NCBI GenBank assembly: GCA_964388955.1 | Contig: CAYMCO010000029.1 | Coordinates: 6,595 to 70,594 of the forward strand | Length of the DNA: 64,000 bases | Origin: CAYMCO01 sp964388955 | GTDB lineage: Bacteria; Chloroflexota; Anaerolineae; Anaerolineales; E44-bin32 | Reading direction: 5' to 3' | In this document: positions 27,224 through 35,511 of the stretch, piece after piece | Layout of the letters: every line of letters starts with the position of its first letter | How positions within the stretch are numbered: the first letter of the stretch is position 1 | The notes under the pieces: model-generated | Told to the model about the DNA's origin: nothing | The model's input: the letters and a program-made list of their open reading frames with translations, nothing else | Databases searched by the model: none | Program-made: the position numbers and the translations under genes

Positions 27224-27253
27224 TTGACGCTCCCGCTCGCCAGCGGATATAAT
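27224..27253 (+). promoter_or_regulatory. Promoter of the EF-P operon
   Basis: TTGACG (27224-27229), 18 bases, TATAAT (27248-27253). The leader is about 26 bases and contains GAGGA before the GTG start. Confidence 0.8.
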
Positions 27254-27285
27254 CCACCCAGTTCATTGACGAGGATGATTTCACC

Positions 27286-27843
27286 GTGATCGACGTAAAC
27301 AACCTTCGCAACGGAACCACTTTCGAGTTGGATGGCGAGATCTTCAGGGTGCTGGAATATTCCCATCACAAGCCAGGCCGCGGCAAGGCAACCATTCGAA
27401 TCAAGGTCCGCAACCTGCGCACAGGGACCATATTGGAGAAGACCTTCACTTCAGGGGATCGCGTGCAGGACATCCGCCTAGACTATCGCAACGTGCAGTT
27501 CCTGTATAAGGATGGAGATTTCTATCATTTCATGGATACCGAGACCTATGAGCAGCCGGCTGTCCACGCTACGGCATTGGGCGATGTGGTCGACTACCTC
27601 ACGGAAGGCATGCAGGTGAAGCTCACGCTCTACGAGGGCGAGCCCCTCGATGTCGAGACCGATACCTCGGTGGACCTGGAGGTCGTGGAATCTGAGTTCG
27701 CCGTCAAGGGCGATACCGCCACCGGAAGCACCAAGACGGTCACCACCGAGACGGGGCTCAAGGTGCAGGTCCCGCTCTTTGTTGAGGTCGGGAACACCAT
27801 TCGCGTGGACACCCGCACCGGTGAATACGTCACGCGAGTCTAA
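27286..27843 (+). CDS. efp: Elongation factor P
   Basis: A 185-residue EF-P, which binds the ribosome between P and E sites to relieve stalling at polyproline. The three beta-barrel domains are recognisable, with the final SNTIRVDTRTGEYVTRV-like motif (GNTIRVDTRTGEYV). The tip of domain I reads HHKPGRGKA: residue 32, lysine in many bacteria, is Arg here. Start is GTG with GAGGA nine bases upstream. It heads an operon with a cysteine-rich protein and a HAD-DinB fusion. No modifying enzyme (EarP, EpmA, YmfI) is seen in the window. Confidence 0.96.
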   Translation: MIDVNNLRNGTTFELDGEIFRVLEYSHHKPGRGKATIRIKVRNLRTGTILEKTFTSGDRVQDIRLDYRNVQFLYKDGDFYHFMDTETYEQPAVHATALGDVVDYLTEGMQVKLTLYEGEPLDVETDTSVDLEVVESEFAVKGDTATGSTKTVTTETGLKVQVPLFVEVGNTIRVDTRTGEYVTRV

Positions 27844-27876
27844 TCATCAGAAGTCAGAAAAGAGTTGTCGCAATCC

Positions 27877-28218
27877 ATGCAAACGCCTGCCGGCACCGAG
27901 TGCCGATTCTATTATGAGGATTTCTACCGAGGTCGCAATGTGCAAACCTGCCGCCTCATCGAGCGCTCTCCAAACGGGGGCCGCTGGACACCGGACCACT
28001 GCAGAGTGTGCCCCGTGCCACGCATTCTGATGGCCAACGGCTGTCCGAACCTGGTCCTCGAGGCGCGCGCCACTCGCGGCATCCTCGGTATGGGCAAGCG
28101 GGTGGAGGTTTCCGCCTACTGCACGCGCACCGAGCGAAGCGTCGAGGAACCGCAAATCGGCTGCGGCGAATGTCATCTGGCGCTGGCCGAACTCGTCACA
28201 CCCGAGGATGAAGAGTGA
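27877..28218 (+). CDS. Unknown cysteine-rich small protein
   Basis: 113 residues with eight cysteines (9, 25, 42, 45, 56, 82, 96, 99), including two C-x2-C pairs (HCRVCP and GCGECH). This suggests one or two zinc or Fe-S sites; the pattern matches no named family I recognise. It follows efp by 33 bases and its stop overlaps the next start (GTGA), so it belongs to the operon. A TTG at 27865 is an alternative start. No membrane segment or signal peptide. Function unknown; the tight link to EF-P and the following fusion protein makes it a real gene. Confidence 0.75.
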   Translation: MQTPAGTECRFYYEDFYRGRNVQTCRLIERSPNGGRWTPDHCRVCPVPRILMANGCPNLVLEARATRGILGMGKRVEVSAYCTRTERSVEEPQIGCGECHLALAELVTPEDEE

Positions 28219-29420
28219 TCAAGGCCGTGCTGATCGACCTGGACGGGACGCTCCTCCAGAGCGAGATGGAGCAATTCCTCCCACCCTATCTTTCCCTTCT
28301 ATCCGCCGAATTGGCTGACATCGCCCAGCCTGATCAGCTCGTGAAGGAATTGATGCGCGGCACCCAATTAATGCGTGAGAACGTGGACCCCCGACAGACG
28401 CTGCGCTCGGTCTTCGCCGCCTATTTCTACCCGCAATTGGGCACCAGCGAGGCGGCGCTCGAGAGCCGGCTTGAGACCTTCTACCGCGATCGATTCCCCC
28501 AGCTTCAGCCATACACTCAGACACGCCCGGGGGCGGCAGCCGTCGTCAAAGCGCTGTTCCAGCGAGGCAATCAAGTGGGCATCGCCACCGATCCGCTCTT
28601 CCCTCGCCTGGCCGTGGAGCACCGCTTGGCATGGGCGAAGGTTCCGGTGGATGAGTTCCCCTACGCCATCATCACCAGCTATGAGCAGTTTCGCTTCGCC
28701 AAGCGCCACCTCGCCTATTATGCCCAGATTCTGGGCTTGCTGGGGCACTCGCCATCGGAGACGGCCATGATCGGGGACAATCTGGAAGCGGATCTGGCGC
28801 CCGCCCGGGCGCTGGGCATGCCGATCTATCATGTTGGGGATGAATCTCCCGAGGGCATTCCCGGCGGGCCCCTCCAGGGAGTGCTCCCCTGGCTGGCTCG
28901 CGATGCAGAGGCACAGGCTGATCCCGCAGCGGAGACCCACGCTGAGAGCCTGATTGCACGGTTGAGAGGCAATCTAGCCGCCCTGCTGTCCTTGACAGAC
29001 GGATTGAACGCCAAGGAATGGCGTCACTCGCCTGCCGAGGGCGAGTGGGCGCCGCTGGAGATCGTCTGCCACCTGCGCGACTTGGAGATCGAGGTCAACC
29101 ATCCCCGGTTCCAGCGCATACTGACGCAAGATACCCCCTTCATCCCCCACGCTGATACAGACCATCTGGCAGAGAAACGCGACTACCTTTCTCAGGAACC
29201 CGACCCGTGCATGGATCGCTTGAGCCGGGCGCGCATGAAGACCATCGATTTGCTCACTGGAATCGAGCCCGAGGATTGGGCCCGCCTTGGCCGCCATTCG
29301 CTGCTCGGGCCCACTAGCCTGCAGGAGCTGGTGGGAGTAATCGTCGAACACGATCTGATCCACTTGAACCAACTCCGCGGTGCCCTGCCGGAGCCCAGCC
29401 TGCCGGAGGCCGCAGTCTAG
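28215..29420 (+). CDS. HAD hydrolase fused to a DinB-like domain
   Basis: 401 residues in two parts. Residues 1-225 are a HAD phosphatase: LIDLDGTLL holds the nucleophile and second Asp, ATDPLFPR carries motif II Thr, and GDNLEADL is motif IV. Residues 245-395 form a DinB/DUF664-type four-helix bundle (RLRGNLAALLSLTDGLNAKEW ... WAPLEIVCHLRDLE ... VEHDLIHLNQLRG). Its putative metal histidines are the ones in CHLRD and EHDLIHL. The domains are normally separate proteins. The GTG start overlaps the previous gene by four bases. Substrates unknown; a phosphatase coupled to a thiol-dependent DinB fold is only a structural guess. Confidence 0.85.
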   Translation: MIKAVLIDLDGTLLQSEMEQFLPPYLSLLSAELADIAQPDQLVKELMRGTQLMRENVDPRQTLRSVFAAYFYPQLGTSEAALESRLETFYRDRFPQLQPYTQTRPGAAAVVKALFQRGNQVGIATDPLFPRLAVEHRLAWAKVPVDEFPYAIITSYEQFRFAKRHLAYYAQILGLLGHSPSETAMIGDNLEADLAPARALGMPIYHVGDESPEGIPGGPLQGVLPWLARDAEAQADPAAETHAESLIARLRGNLAALLSLTDGLNAKEWRHSPAEGEWAPLEIVCHLRDLEIEVNHPRFQRILTQDTPFIPHADTDHLAEKRDYLSQEPDPCMDRLSRARMKTIDLLTGIEPEDWARLGRHSLLGPTSLQELVGVIVEHDLIHLNQLRGALPEPSLPEAAV

Positions 29421-29598
29421 ATGGACAATAAGCGCTAAGCTCCAAGCCGATCGCCGAGCGTCCATAGTCCCCCTTCTTCAACCAAAAGAGCCGATCAACG
29501 GCAGGGAAGGAGGGGCGTCTCGAGTGCCGAGCCCCACGGGGGCGAGTTGTATTGAGAGGAGCGTCCGTCGCCGCGGCGAGCTTTCAGCAGTCAGCTGC

Positions 29599-29710
29599 CG
29601 GCTCGTTGGGAATCGCTGGGTGTCTATTTCGCCCTCAGCCTGGTTCTGCGCCCGCAGTGCCGAATTGTCTCGGACTGGCGATAAGCGTCAAGCTGATAGC
29701 CGATCGCCGA
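29599..29710 (+). repeat. Dispersed ~110-bp repeat, copy A
   Basis: Aligns along its length with 50834-50946 in the same orientation, with shared blocks TTTCGCCCTC, GGTTCTG, GAATTGTCTCG, ACTGGCGA and GCCGATCGCCGA. Differences are substitutions and one small indel. Both copies are intergenic and contain no ORF conserved between them. Confidence 0.75.
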
Positions 29711-29814
29711 CGGCCGAGAGCCAGAAATCCTGCAACCTTCAAGCCTCTTTTCTTCTCCCATGCTCCCCCGCGCCCCCTTGCCCCACGCCCCCTTGCCCCG
29801 GGCCCTCCTGCTCC

Positions 29815-29843
29815 TTTACACTACCACGACCGACAGCTATAAT
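29815..29843 (+). promoter_or_regulatory. Promoter of tRNA-Leu
   Basis: TTTACA (29815-29820), 17 bases, TATAAT (29838-29843), with the tRNA starting nine bases after the -10 box. Confidence 0.8.
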
Positions 29844-29851
29844 CCCCCCCG

Positions 29852-29933
29852 GGGGAAGTGCTGGAATTGGCAGACAGGCGTGACTTAGGATCACGTGCCG
29901 CGAGGCGTGAGGGTTCAACTCCCTCCTTCCCCA
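29852..29933 (+). tRNA. tRNA-Leu (anticodon TAG)
   Basis: 82 bases including the discriminator A. Acceptor arms GGGGAAG and CTTCCCC pair fully. Anticodon stem CGTGA/TCACG encloses loop CTTAGGA with anticodon TAG. The T arm is GAGGG-TTCAACT-CCCTC, and a long variable arm (TGCCGCGAGGCGT) marks a class II tRNA, as expected for leucine. The 3' CCA is not encoded. It reads CTA/CTN codons. Confidence 0.95.
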
Positions 29934-30029
29934 TCACGCTTACGTTTCTCCAACCTTTGTCTGGTATAAAGCTAGGACGTCAGCGACTTCGCCCGCTCAG
30001 CAGCGGGCGCATACGAGGGAAGAACTGCC

Positions 30030-31643
30030 TTGAAAATCGAACAGCAGGAATTGGAAGACCGCCAAGTTCAGCTAACGGTCGAGGTGCCCGATGATGAGTC
30101 GCAGGCCGCGCTGAGGTCCGCTGCTCGGCGCCTGAGTAAGGCCGCTCGCATTCCCGGCTTCCGGCCGGGGAAAGCCCCGTACAACATCGTCGTTCGCCAG
30201 TTCGGCGAGGAAGCCGTCCTCGAGGAGGCGCTGGAGACCCTCGGCCAGAAGATTTACCGCCAGGCGATCGATGAACAGGATATCTCACCCTTCGCCCCCG
30301 GCTCCTTCGACGAGGTCATCAGCAAGCAGCCGCTGGTCCTCCAGTTCACAATACCCCTCGCGCCCAAGGTCGATCTTGATGACTATAAAGCGCTCCGCTT
30401 GCCCTATGAGGCGCCCGAGGTCTCTGACGAGGACTTGAAGGAGGTCCTGGAAAACCTGCGCCAGGGGCAGGCTTTGATCGAGCCGGTGGAGCGGCCAGCC
30501 CAGATGAGCGATTTGGCCGTCGCAGATGTGACAGCCGAGTTGCAGCCCGATGACGATGGGGAAGCGGAATCCTTGATCGACGAGAAAGGCGTCTCCCTCA
30601 TCCTTGAGGAGGAGGCAGATTGGCCATTTCCGGGGATCGCAGACCATCTGGAAGGTTTGGAGGCCGGCTCCGAGCTGGATGTGGAATACACTTTCCCCGA
30701 TGACTATCCCAGCGAGACCCTGCGAGGCCGGACGGCCGCGTTCCATTTGACCGTCCAGGATGTCAAATCCAGGTTCGTGCCGCAGTGGTCCGACGACCTG
30801 GCGCGCAACCTGGGGGAATTCGAGGACCTGCTGGACCTGCGTATCAAGGTGCGCAAGCAGATCCAGGAGCAGGCCACCCAGCGTGCCGAAAATGAGTATG
30901 CCGATCAGGCGCTCGACGCCTTGCTCGAGAGATCGACCATCGAGTTTCCACCCGTGCTGCTGGAAGAGGAGATCGACGACATGGTGCGAGACTTCGAGGG
31001 TCGATTGCGAGGACAGAACCTCACTCTCGATGACTACTTGAAAATCGAGGGCAAGTCCCACGAGGACCTGCGGGCCGGCTTTGCGGATCGCGCCCGAGAT
31101 CGTCTCAAGCGCGCCCTGGCCTTGGGCAGACTCGTCGAACTCGAGGATCTCAAGGTCGAACCGCTGGAGATCGATGCGGAAATCGATCGCATCATGGAGC
31201 CGTTCGGCGACCGAGCGCAGGACCTTCGCAAGACCCTGGAGGCGCCGCGAGGTCAGCGCCGCCTGGAGAATGACCTGCTGACCAGGTCCGCCGTGGGGCG
31301 GCTGATGGCCATCGCTCGCGGAGACCTCGAGGCTGGCATCGAGGGTGAAGCAGGACCGAGCGAGCCGGCCGTCGAAATAGAGACGGAGCAAGAAGCATCG
31401 GGAGATGACTTTGCTGTCGATGCCGGTACGCAGGGAGAAGCCCCGGCGATCGAACCAGCCGTCGAAACAGGGACGGAAGAAGGAGCGCAGGGCAACGACC
31501 TGGCTGCCGAGGCCCAGATGAAACAAGAGGCGGCGGCGAGCAAAACAGCGGTTGAAGCCGAGACCCAGGCCGATACAACCCTGCGCCAAGCAGAGCCAGA
31601 GATCCCAGATTCAATAGAGACACCAGAGGGAGAGGCAGAATAG
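30030..31643 (+). CDS. tig: Trigger factor with long acidic C-terminal tail
   Basis: 537 residues. The ribosome-binding domain is clear with IPGFRPGKAPYNIVVRQFG (the GFRxGKxP signature near residue 42). The FKBP-type PPIase domain follows (DLAVADVTAELQPDD to about 250), then the helical C-terminal arms to about 435. From about 440 an extra 95-residue acidic, low-complexity tail of Glu/Ala/Thr repeats is added, not part of typical trigger factors. Start is TTG with GAGGGA upstream. It is one base from clpP, the usual tig-clpP-clpX order, coupling nascent-chain folding with proteolysis. Confidence 0.95.
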   Translation: MKIEQQELEDRQVQLTVEVPDDESQAALRSAARRLSKAARIPGFRPGKAPYNIVVRQFGEEAVLEEALETLGQKIYRQAIDEQDISPFAPGSFDEVISKQPLVLQFTIPLAPKVDLDDYKALRLPYEAPEVSDEDLKEVLENLRQGQALIEPVERPAQMSDLAVADVTAELQPDDDGEAESLIDEKGVSLILEEEADWPFPGIADHLEGLEAGSELDVEYTFPDDYPSETLRGRTAAFHLTVQDVKSRFVPQWSDDLARNLGEFEDLLDLRIKVRKQIQEQATQRAENEYADQALDALLERSTIEFPPVLLEEEIDDMVRDFEGRLRGQNLTLDDYLKIEGKSHEDLRAGFADRARDRLKRALALGRLVELEDLKVEPLEIDAEIDRIMEPFGDRAQDLRKTLEAPRGQRRLENDLLTRSAVGRLMAIARGDLEAGIEGEAGPSEPAVEIETEQEASGDDFAVDAGTQGEAPAIEPAVETGTEEGAQGNDLAAEAQMKQEAAASKTAVEAETQADTTLRQAEPEIPDSIETPEGEAE

Positions 31644-31644
31644 C

Positions 31645-32286
31645 ATGTCTTCAAGCAACCCCCAATCTTTGATCCCCATGGTCATTGAGACAACCGGGCG
31701 CGGGGAGCGCGCCTATGATATCTATTCGCTGCTGCTGAAAGAGCGGATCATATTCCTGGGCACCCCCATAAACGACCAGGTATCGAATCTCATCGTCGCA
31801 CAACTGCTCTATTTGGACAACGAGGACCGCGAGCGCACCATCCATATGTACATCAACTGCCCGGGAGGGGGCATATACTCCGGGCTCGCCATCTACGATA
31901 CAATGCAGCAGGTGACCGCACCGGTCTCCACTGTCGCCGTTGGCGTAACCGCCTCCTTCGGGACTGTTCTCCTAGCCTCGGGCACCAAGGGCATGCGCTA
32001 TGCTTTACCACACGCCACTGTGCACCTGCACCAACCGCTCGGGGGCGCGCAAGGTCAGGCCACCGATATCGAGATCCAAGCCAAGGAGATCTTGCGCCTG
32101 AAGGAGAAACTGAATAGGATATTGGTGGAACACACCGGGCAGACGCTCGAAGTCATCGAACGGGATACCGAACGAGACTTCTATATGGATGCCACCGAGG
32201 CGGAATCCTACGGCCTCATCGATGATGTCCTTTCGCCGTCGCACGAAGAGGAGCCGGAGGGAGAGGCAGAGAAAGCGAGCAAATAA
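31645..32286 (+). CDS. clpP: ClpP protease subunit
   Basis: 213 residues. The catalytic triad is intact: Ser104 in VTASFGT, His129 in HLHQP and Asp178 in ERDFYM. The loop before the serine reads GVTASFG rather than the common GQAASMG, and the segment after it (TVLLASGTKGMRYALPHATVHLHQP) is typical. The N-terminal axial loop residues LIPMVIE are present. It forms the tetradecameric chamber used by ClpX, encoded four bases downstream. The variant serine loop may mark a paralogous ClpP type, but the active site should work. Confidence 0.95.
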   Translation: MSSSNPQSLIPMVIETTGRGERAYDIYSLLLKERIIFLGTPINDQVSNLIVAQLLYLDNEDRERTIHMYINCPGGGIYSGLAIYDTMQQVTAPVSTVAVGVTASFGTVLLASGTKGMRYALPHATVHLHQPLGGAQGQATDIEIQAKEILRLKEKLNRILVEHTGQTLEVIERDTERDFYMDATEAESYGLIDDVLSPSHEEEPEGEAEKASK

Positions 32287-32289
32287 CAC

Positions 32290-33594
32290 ATGAGCGGGGA
32301 TGAAGGTCCCGACCTCGATCAGCGTCGTTGCTCCTTCTGCAACCGGTCGGAGCCGGATGTGCTCCGGCTCATCACCGGTCCAGAGGGTGTCTGCATCTGC
32401 AACGAATGCGTTGACCTCTGCCAGGATATCCTTCAGGGCGGCCCCCAGCCCTCCGCGGGCTCGCTGGCCTACAGCGGGCGCCCTCCCCTTCCACCGCAGC
32501 GGATATACGAGAAGCTCGAGGAATATGTGGTCGCTCAGGAACACGCCAAGCGGGTTCTCTCCGTAGCGGTATACAATCACTACAAGCGGATCGCGAGCCG
32601 GGGCGGCCGGGATGTCGAACTTGAGAAGAGCAATATCCTGCTCGTCGGGCCGACCGGCTGCGGCAAGACATTGCTCGCCCAAACGCTTGCCAGGATCCTC
32701 GATGTTCCCTTCTGCATCGCCGATGCCACCGCGCTGACCGAGGCGGGATATGTCGGCGAGGACGTGGAAAACATACTGCTGCGCCTGCTGCAGGCCGCCG
32801 ATTTCAACGTCCCCCGGGCGGAGCGCGGCATTGTCTATATCGATGAGCTCGATAAGACCGCACGCAAGACCGGCGACAACCCCAGCATCACCCGCGATGT
32901 CTCCGGTGAAGGGGTTCAGCAGGCGCTGCTCAAGATCATCGAAGGCGCCATGGTCAACGTCCCCCCACAAGGGGGGCGGAAACATCCCCAACAAGAGTTC
33001 ATCCAAGTCAACACCACGGACATCTTGTTCATCTGCGGCGGGACATTCGACGGCCTAACGGAGATCGTGGCCGATCGCATCGGCCGGCGTGGGTATCTCG
33101 GCTTCCCGGGGACCCGGGCCAGCAGGGAGGCCATGGAGCTCGATTCCACGGCCTTGCTCAAGATGGTCGCGCCCGAGGATCTGATGCGCTACGGGATGAT
33201 CCCTGAGCTGGTTGGCCGCCTCCCGATCGTCGCCAGCCTCCACCCCCTTGACAAGGACGCGCTGCGGGCTATTCTCACCGAGCCTCGCAACGCCCTGGCC
33301 CGACAGTACCATCGCCTTTTCGAGATGGACAACGTGGTTCTCGATCTCACCGCCGATGCGTTGACCACAACCGCGGAAATGGCGTTGAAGTCGGAAACTG
33401 GAGCCCGTGGCCTGCGCTCCATCCTGGAGGCCACGCTGCTGGATGTGATGTACTCCATCCCCTCCCATCCCGAAGTCCGAAAGGTGATCGTGGATGGCGA
33501 CACCATCCTGGGGAAGTCCGAACCGCGGCTCCTCAACGCTCAGGGGGAGTTTGTGGAATGGGACCGTGGGGCGACCTTGTCGGATGCCGCCTGA
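32290..33594 (+). CDS. clpX: ClpX, ATPase subunit of ClpXP
   Basis: 434 residues. The N-terminal zinc-binding domain has four cysteines (CSFC ... CICNEC). AAA+ motifs are Walker A GPTGCGKTLLA, Walker B IVYIDELDKTA and sensor 2 GARGLRSILE; the substrate loop GYVGEDVE is present. It unfolds substrates and feeds them to ClpP. Start is the ATG at 32290 three bases after clpP. The end overlaps the start of the next gene by 11 bases. Confidence 0.96.
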   Translation: MSGDEGPDLDQRRCSFCNRSEPDVLRLITGPEGVCICNECVDLCQDILQGGPQPSAGSLAYSGRPPLPPQRIYEKLEEYVVAQEHAKRVLSVAVYNHYKRIASRGGRDVELEKSNILLVGPTGCGKTLLAQTLARILDVPFCIADATALTEAGYVGEDVENILLRLLQAADFNVPRAERGIVYIDELDKTARKTGDNPSITRDVSGEGVQQALLKIIEGAMVNVPPQGGRKHPQQEFIQVNTTDILFICGGTFDGLTEIVADRIGRRGYLGFPGTRASREAMELDSTALLKMVAPEDLMRYGMIPELVGRLPIVASLHPLDKDALRAILTEPRNALARQYHRLFEMDNVVLDLTADALTTTAEMALKSETGARGLRSILEATLLDVMYSIPSHPEVRKVIVDGDTILGKSEPRLLNAQGEFVEWDRGATLSDAA

Positions 33595-34486
33595 TCTCCA
33601 AAGATTCCTTTTCCCGCCGATCGTCTCTACCTTCTCCATCGTTGCTTTCGATCCGCACGGCCCTGCCTGGGGCATCGCCGTGGCCTCCAAATTCCCCGCC
33701 GTCGGCGCTGTGGTTCCCTGGGCGCTGGCCGGCTCGGGAGCGGTTGCCACACAATCCTACGCCAATACGGCTTACGGGCCGCGCGGCCTGGAGCTGATGG
33801 GCGCCGGGAAAAGCGCCGAGGCGGCATTGGGAGAATTGATCGCGGGAGACGACGATCGCGCCACCCGGCAAGTCGGCTTGGTCGACGCCCAGGGGAGCGC
33901 AGCTACCTTCACCGGAGACGAGTGTCATGACTGGGCCGGCGGGCGTACAGGTGACGGTTTTTCGATCCAGGGGAACATTCTGGTAGGCCCGGAAGTGGTC
34001 GAGGCCATGGCGAAGAACTTCGAGGGCACCCAAGGGGGCCTGCCCGAGCGATTGATGGTCGCTCTGCAGGCAGGCGACCGCGCCGGTGGGGATCGCCGGG
34101 GGCGCCAGAGCGCGGCACTGCTGGTGGTTAAGACGGGTGGGGGATACGCCGGTCTCAACGACCGCTGGATCGATTACCGGGTCGACGATCACGTTGATCC
34201 GGTCCCTGAGCTTATCAAACTCCTCGAGCTGCACCATCTCTATTTCGAAGAGAGTCCGCCGGAGGACCGGGTAGATATTCGTGGCGAAGTGGCTGAGGAC
34301 CTGCAGGCCATGATGACCCGTCTTGGCTACTACCAGGGGGAACTCACCGGCGAGCTCGACCCCGTCACCCGCAAGGCCCTGGAAGCCTTTATTGGCGCGG
34401 AGAACTTTGAAGATCGCACAGACCTGGATAGCGGAAAGATAGACCGCCCGGTCTACGAGTACCTGCACCGCAAGTTCAAAGCATGA
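33584..34486 (+). CDS. DUF1028 protein with C-terminal peptidoglycan-binding-like domain
   Basis: 300 residues. The DUF1028 domain (about 12-215) begins STFSIVAFDP and includes GIAVASKFPAVGAVVPWA and ATQSYANTAYGPRG, typical of this Ntn-hydrolase-like family, whose activity is unproven. The C-terminal 80 residues (DLQAMMTRLGYYQGELTGELDPVTRKALEAF) form the small helical peptidoglycan-binding-type domain usually attached to DUF1028. No signal peptide is visible. The frame opens at 33494 within clpX, but the ATG at 33584 overlaps clpX by only 11 bases and is preferred. Confidence 0.85.
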   Translation: MPPDLQRFLFPPIVSTFSIVAFDPHGPAWGIAVASKFPAVGAVVPWALAGSGAVATQSYANTAYGPRGLELMGAGKSAEAALGELIAGDDDRATRQVGLVDAQGSAATFTGDECHDWAGGRTGDGFSIQGNILVGPEVVEAMAKNFEGTQGGLPERLMVALQAGDRAGGDRRGRQSAALLVVKTGGGYAGLNDRWIDYRVDDHVDPVPELIKLLELHHLYFEESPPEDRVDIRGEVAEDLQAMMTRLGYYQGELTGELDPVTRKALEAFIGAENFEDRTDLDSGKIDRPVYEYLHRKFKA

Positions 34487-34710
34487 GCCGCATTGAGGCA
34501 TAAGCGATACACGCCAGGCGGACCAATGACGAACGACAAGGCCGTGTTCCCGTTGAAGCGTCGGAACGTTATGACGTTTGAACGTGGAAACGTGCGAACG
34601 TGCAACGTGTGACCCGGAATCGCCCCTTCGCCTGCCATTGAACGCGACATGGCTTACAATAACGCTTGCGTCCCCCATCGGATCGTCCATGGCTACGACG
34701 GAGTGAGGAA
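34487..34710. repeat. Word-like repeat array
   Basis: At 34540-34613 runs a series of AACGT-based words (GGAACGTTATGACGTTTGAACGTGGAAACGTGCGAACGTGCAACG type). Its last phrase (34589-34613) matches 21238-21262 with two differences. A weak TACAAT lies near 34654 before the HAD gene. Confidence 0.6.
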
Positions 34711-35511
34711 ATGAAGCGCGCTGCAATTCGCGGCTGGATCATCGACATGGACGGGGTGCTATACCGCGGCGGCACCCCGCTACCCGGCATGGTGGATTTC
34801 ATCCCCCTGCTGAGAGCTAGGGGCCTCTCCTTCCTGATCGTCACCAACAACGCCACCGCCACCCCAGATGCTGTCGTTCGGAAACTGGCCGGCATGGGGG
34901 CCAGCATCTCGCCTCAGGAAGTGCTCAGTTCAGCTCTGGCGACGGCAAACTGGCTCAAGGGTGAGCTAGACTCCGGCGCAGCCATCTATGTGATCGGCGA
35001 GGAGGGCCTGCGGGCCGCATTGACGGAAGCGGGGTTCCGCTTGGCAGGTGTCGCTGACGACGCGAGCGCCGTCGTCGTGGGGATGGATCGCAAAGTGACA
35101 TGGGAGAAGATGGCCGAAGCGGCCTTGGCGATCGAGGCGGGCGCGATGTTCGTAGGCACCAATCCGGACCCATCCTTTCCCATCGAGCGCGGCCTGGTCC
35201 CCGGAAACGGGGCCATATTGGCGGCGCTGCAAGCCACCACGGATGTGGCGCCCAAGATCATAGGGAAACCCGAAGTGCCCCTGTTCCAACAGGCGGCGGA
35301 ACGCATCGGCGTGCAGCCCCCCCATATCATGGTGCTGGGGGACCGGCTGTCCACCGACATTCTGGGCGGCCAGCGCGCCGGCATGCAAACCGGATTGATG
35401 CTCACCGGGGTCACGGATCGGGAGACGCTCAAGGCCTCCGGCATCCAACCGGATAGGGTATATAGCGACCTCTATCATGTGATGAAGGAAATCCGGGAGT
35501 CGCAGAAGTGA
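34711..35511 (+). CDS. HAD-IIA phosphatase, NagD-like
   Basis: 266 residues. Motif I is IIDMDGVLYRGG, motif II is VTNNATATP (the Thr/Ser position is Thr), motif III lies in IIGKPEVPLFQQ and motif IV is LGDRLSTDILGG. The large C2 cap between motifs II and III defines the HAD-IIA (NagD/p-nitrophenyl phosphatase) class, acting on small phosphorylated metabolites. ATG at 34711 has GTGAGGAA just upstream. Its stop overlaps the rlmN start (GTGA), forming a two-gene unit. Confidence 0.92.
   Translation: MKRAAIRGWIIDMDGVLYRGGTPLPGMVDFIPLLRARGLSFLIVTNNATATPDAVVRKLAGMGASISPQEVLSSALATANWLKGELDSGAAIYVIGEEGLRAALTEAGFRLAGVADDASAVVVGMDRKVTWEKMAEAALAIEAGAMFVGTNPDPSFPIERGLVPGNGAILAALQATTDVAPKIIGKPEVPLFQQAAERIGVQPPHIMVLGDRLSTDILGGQRAGMQTGLMLTGVTDRETLKASGIQPDRVYSDLYHVMKEIRESQK

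Larger units (their letters stand above)
26904..27285. other. Gene-free gap: word array between divergent genes
   Basis: About 26935-27215 is a dense word array: GCGGTATGCGCCA/CGAGCGACGAGC, CCAACCTGCAACCTGTCAACG, ATGAGCGATAAGCGATGAGC and GGCCTGTAACCTGCAGCC variants. No ORF is credible. TATAAT of the ABC gene lies at its left end and the EF-P promoter at its right end. Confidence 0.65.
29421..29851. other. Gene-free gap: dispersed repeat and C-rich words
   Basis: No gene. It contains the 110-bp dispersed repeat (copy at 29599-29710; partner at 50834-50946), words such as GCCGATCGCCGACGGCCGA, and a C-rich tandem (CGCCCCCTTGCCCCA repeated) at about 29765-29815. The tRNA promoter is at its right end. 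Confidence 0.6.

Noticed and set aside
30285..31589. 434-codon minus-strand ORF opposite trigger factor
   Set aside because: Shadow of the GC-rich trigger-factor frame with its acidic repetitive tail. No motif seen.
33494..33583. Upstream start of the DUF1028 gene
   Set aside because: It would overlap clpX by 100 bases and give a non-family N-terminus; the ATG at 33584 is closer to the domain start.
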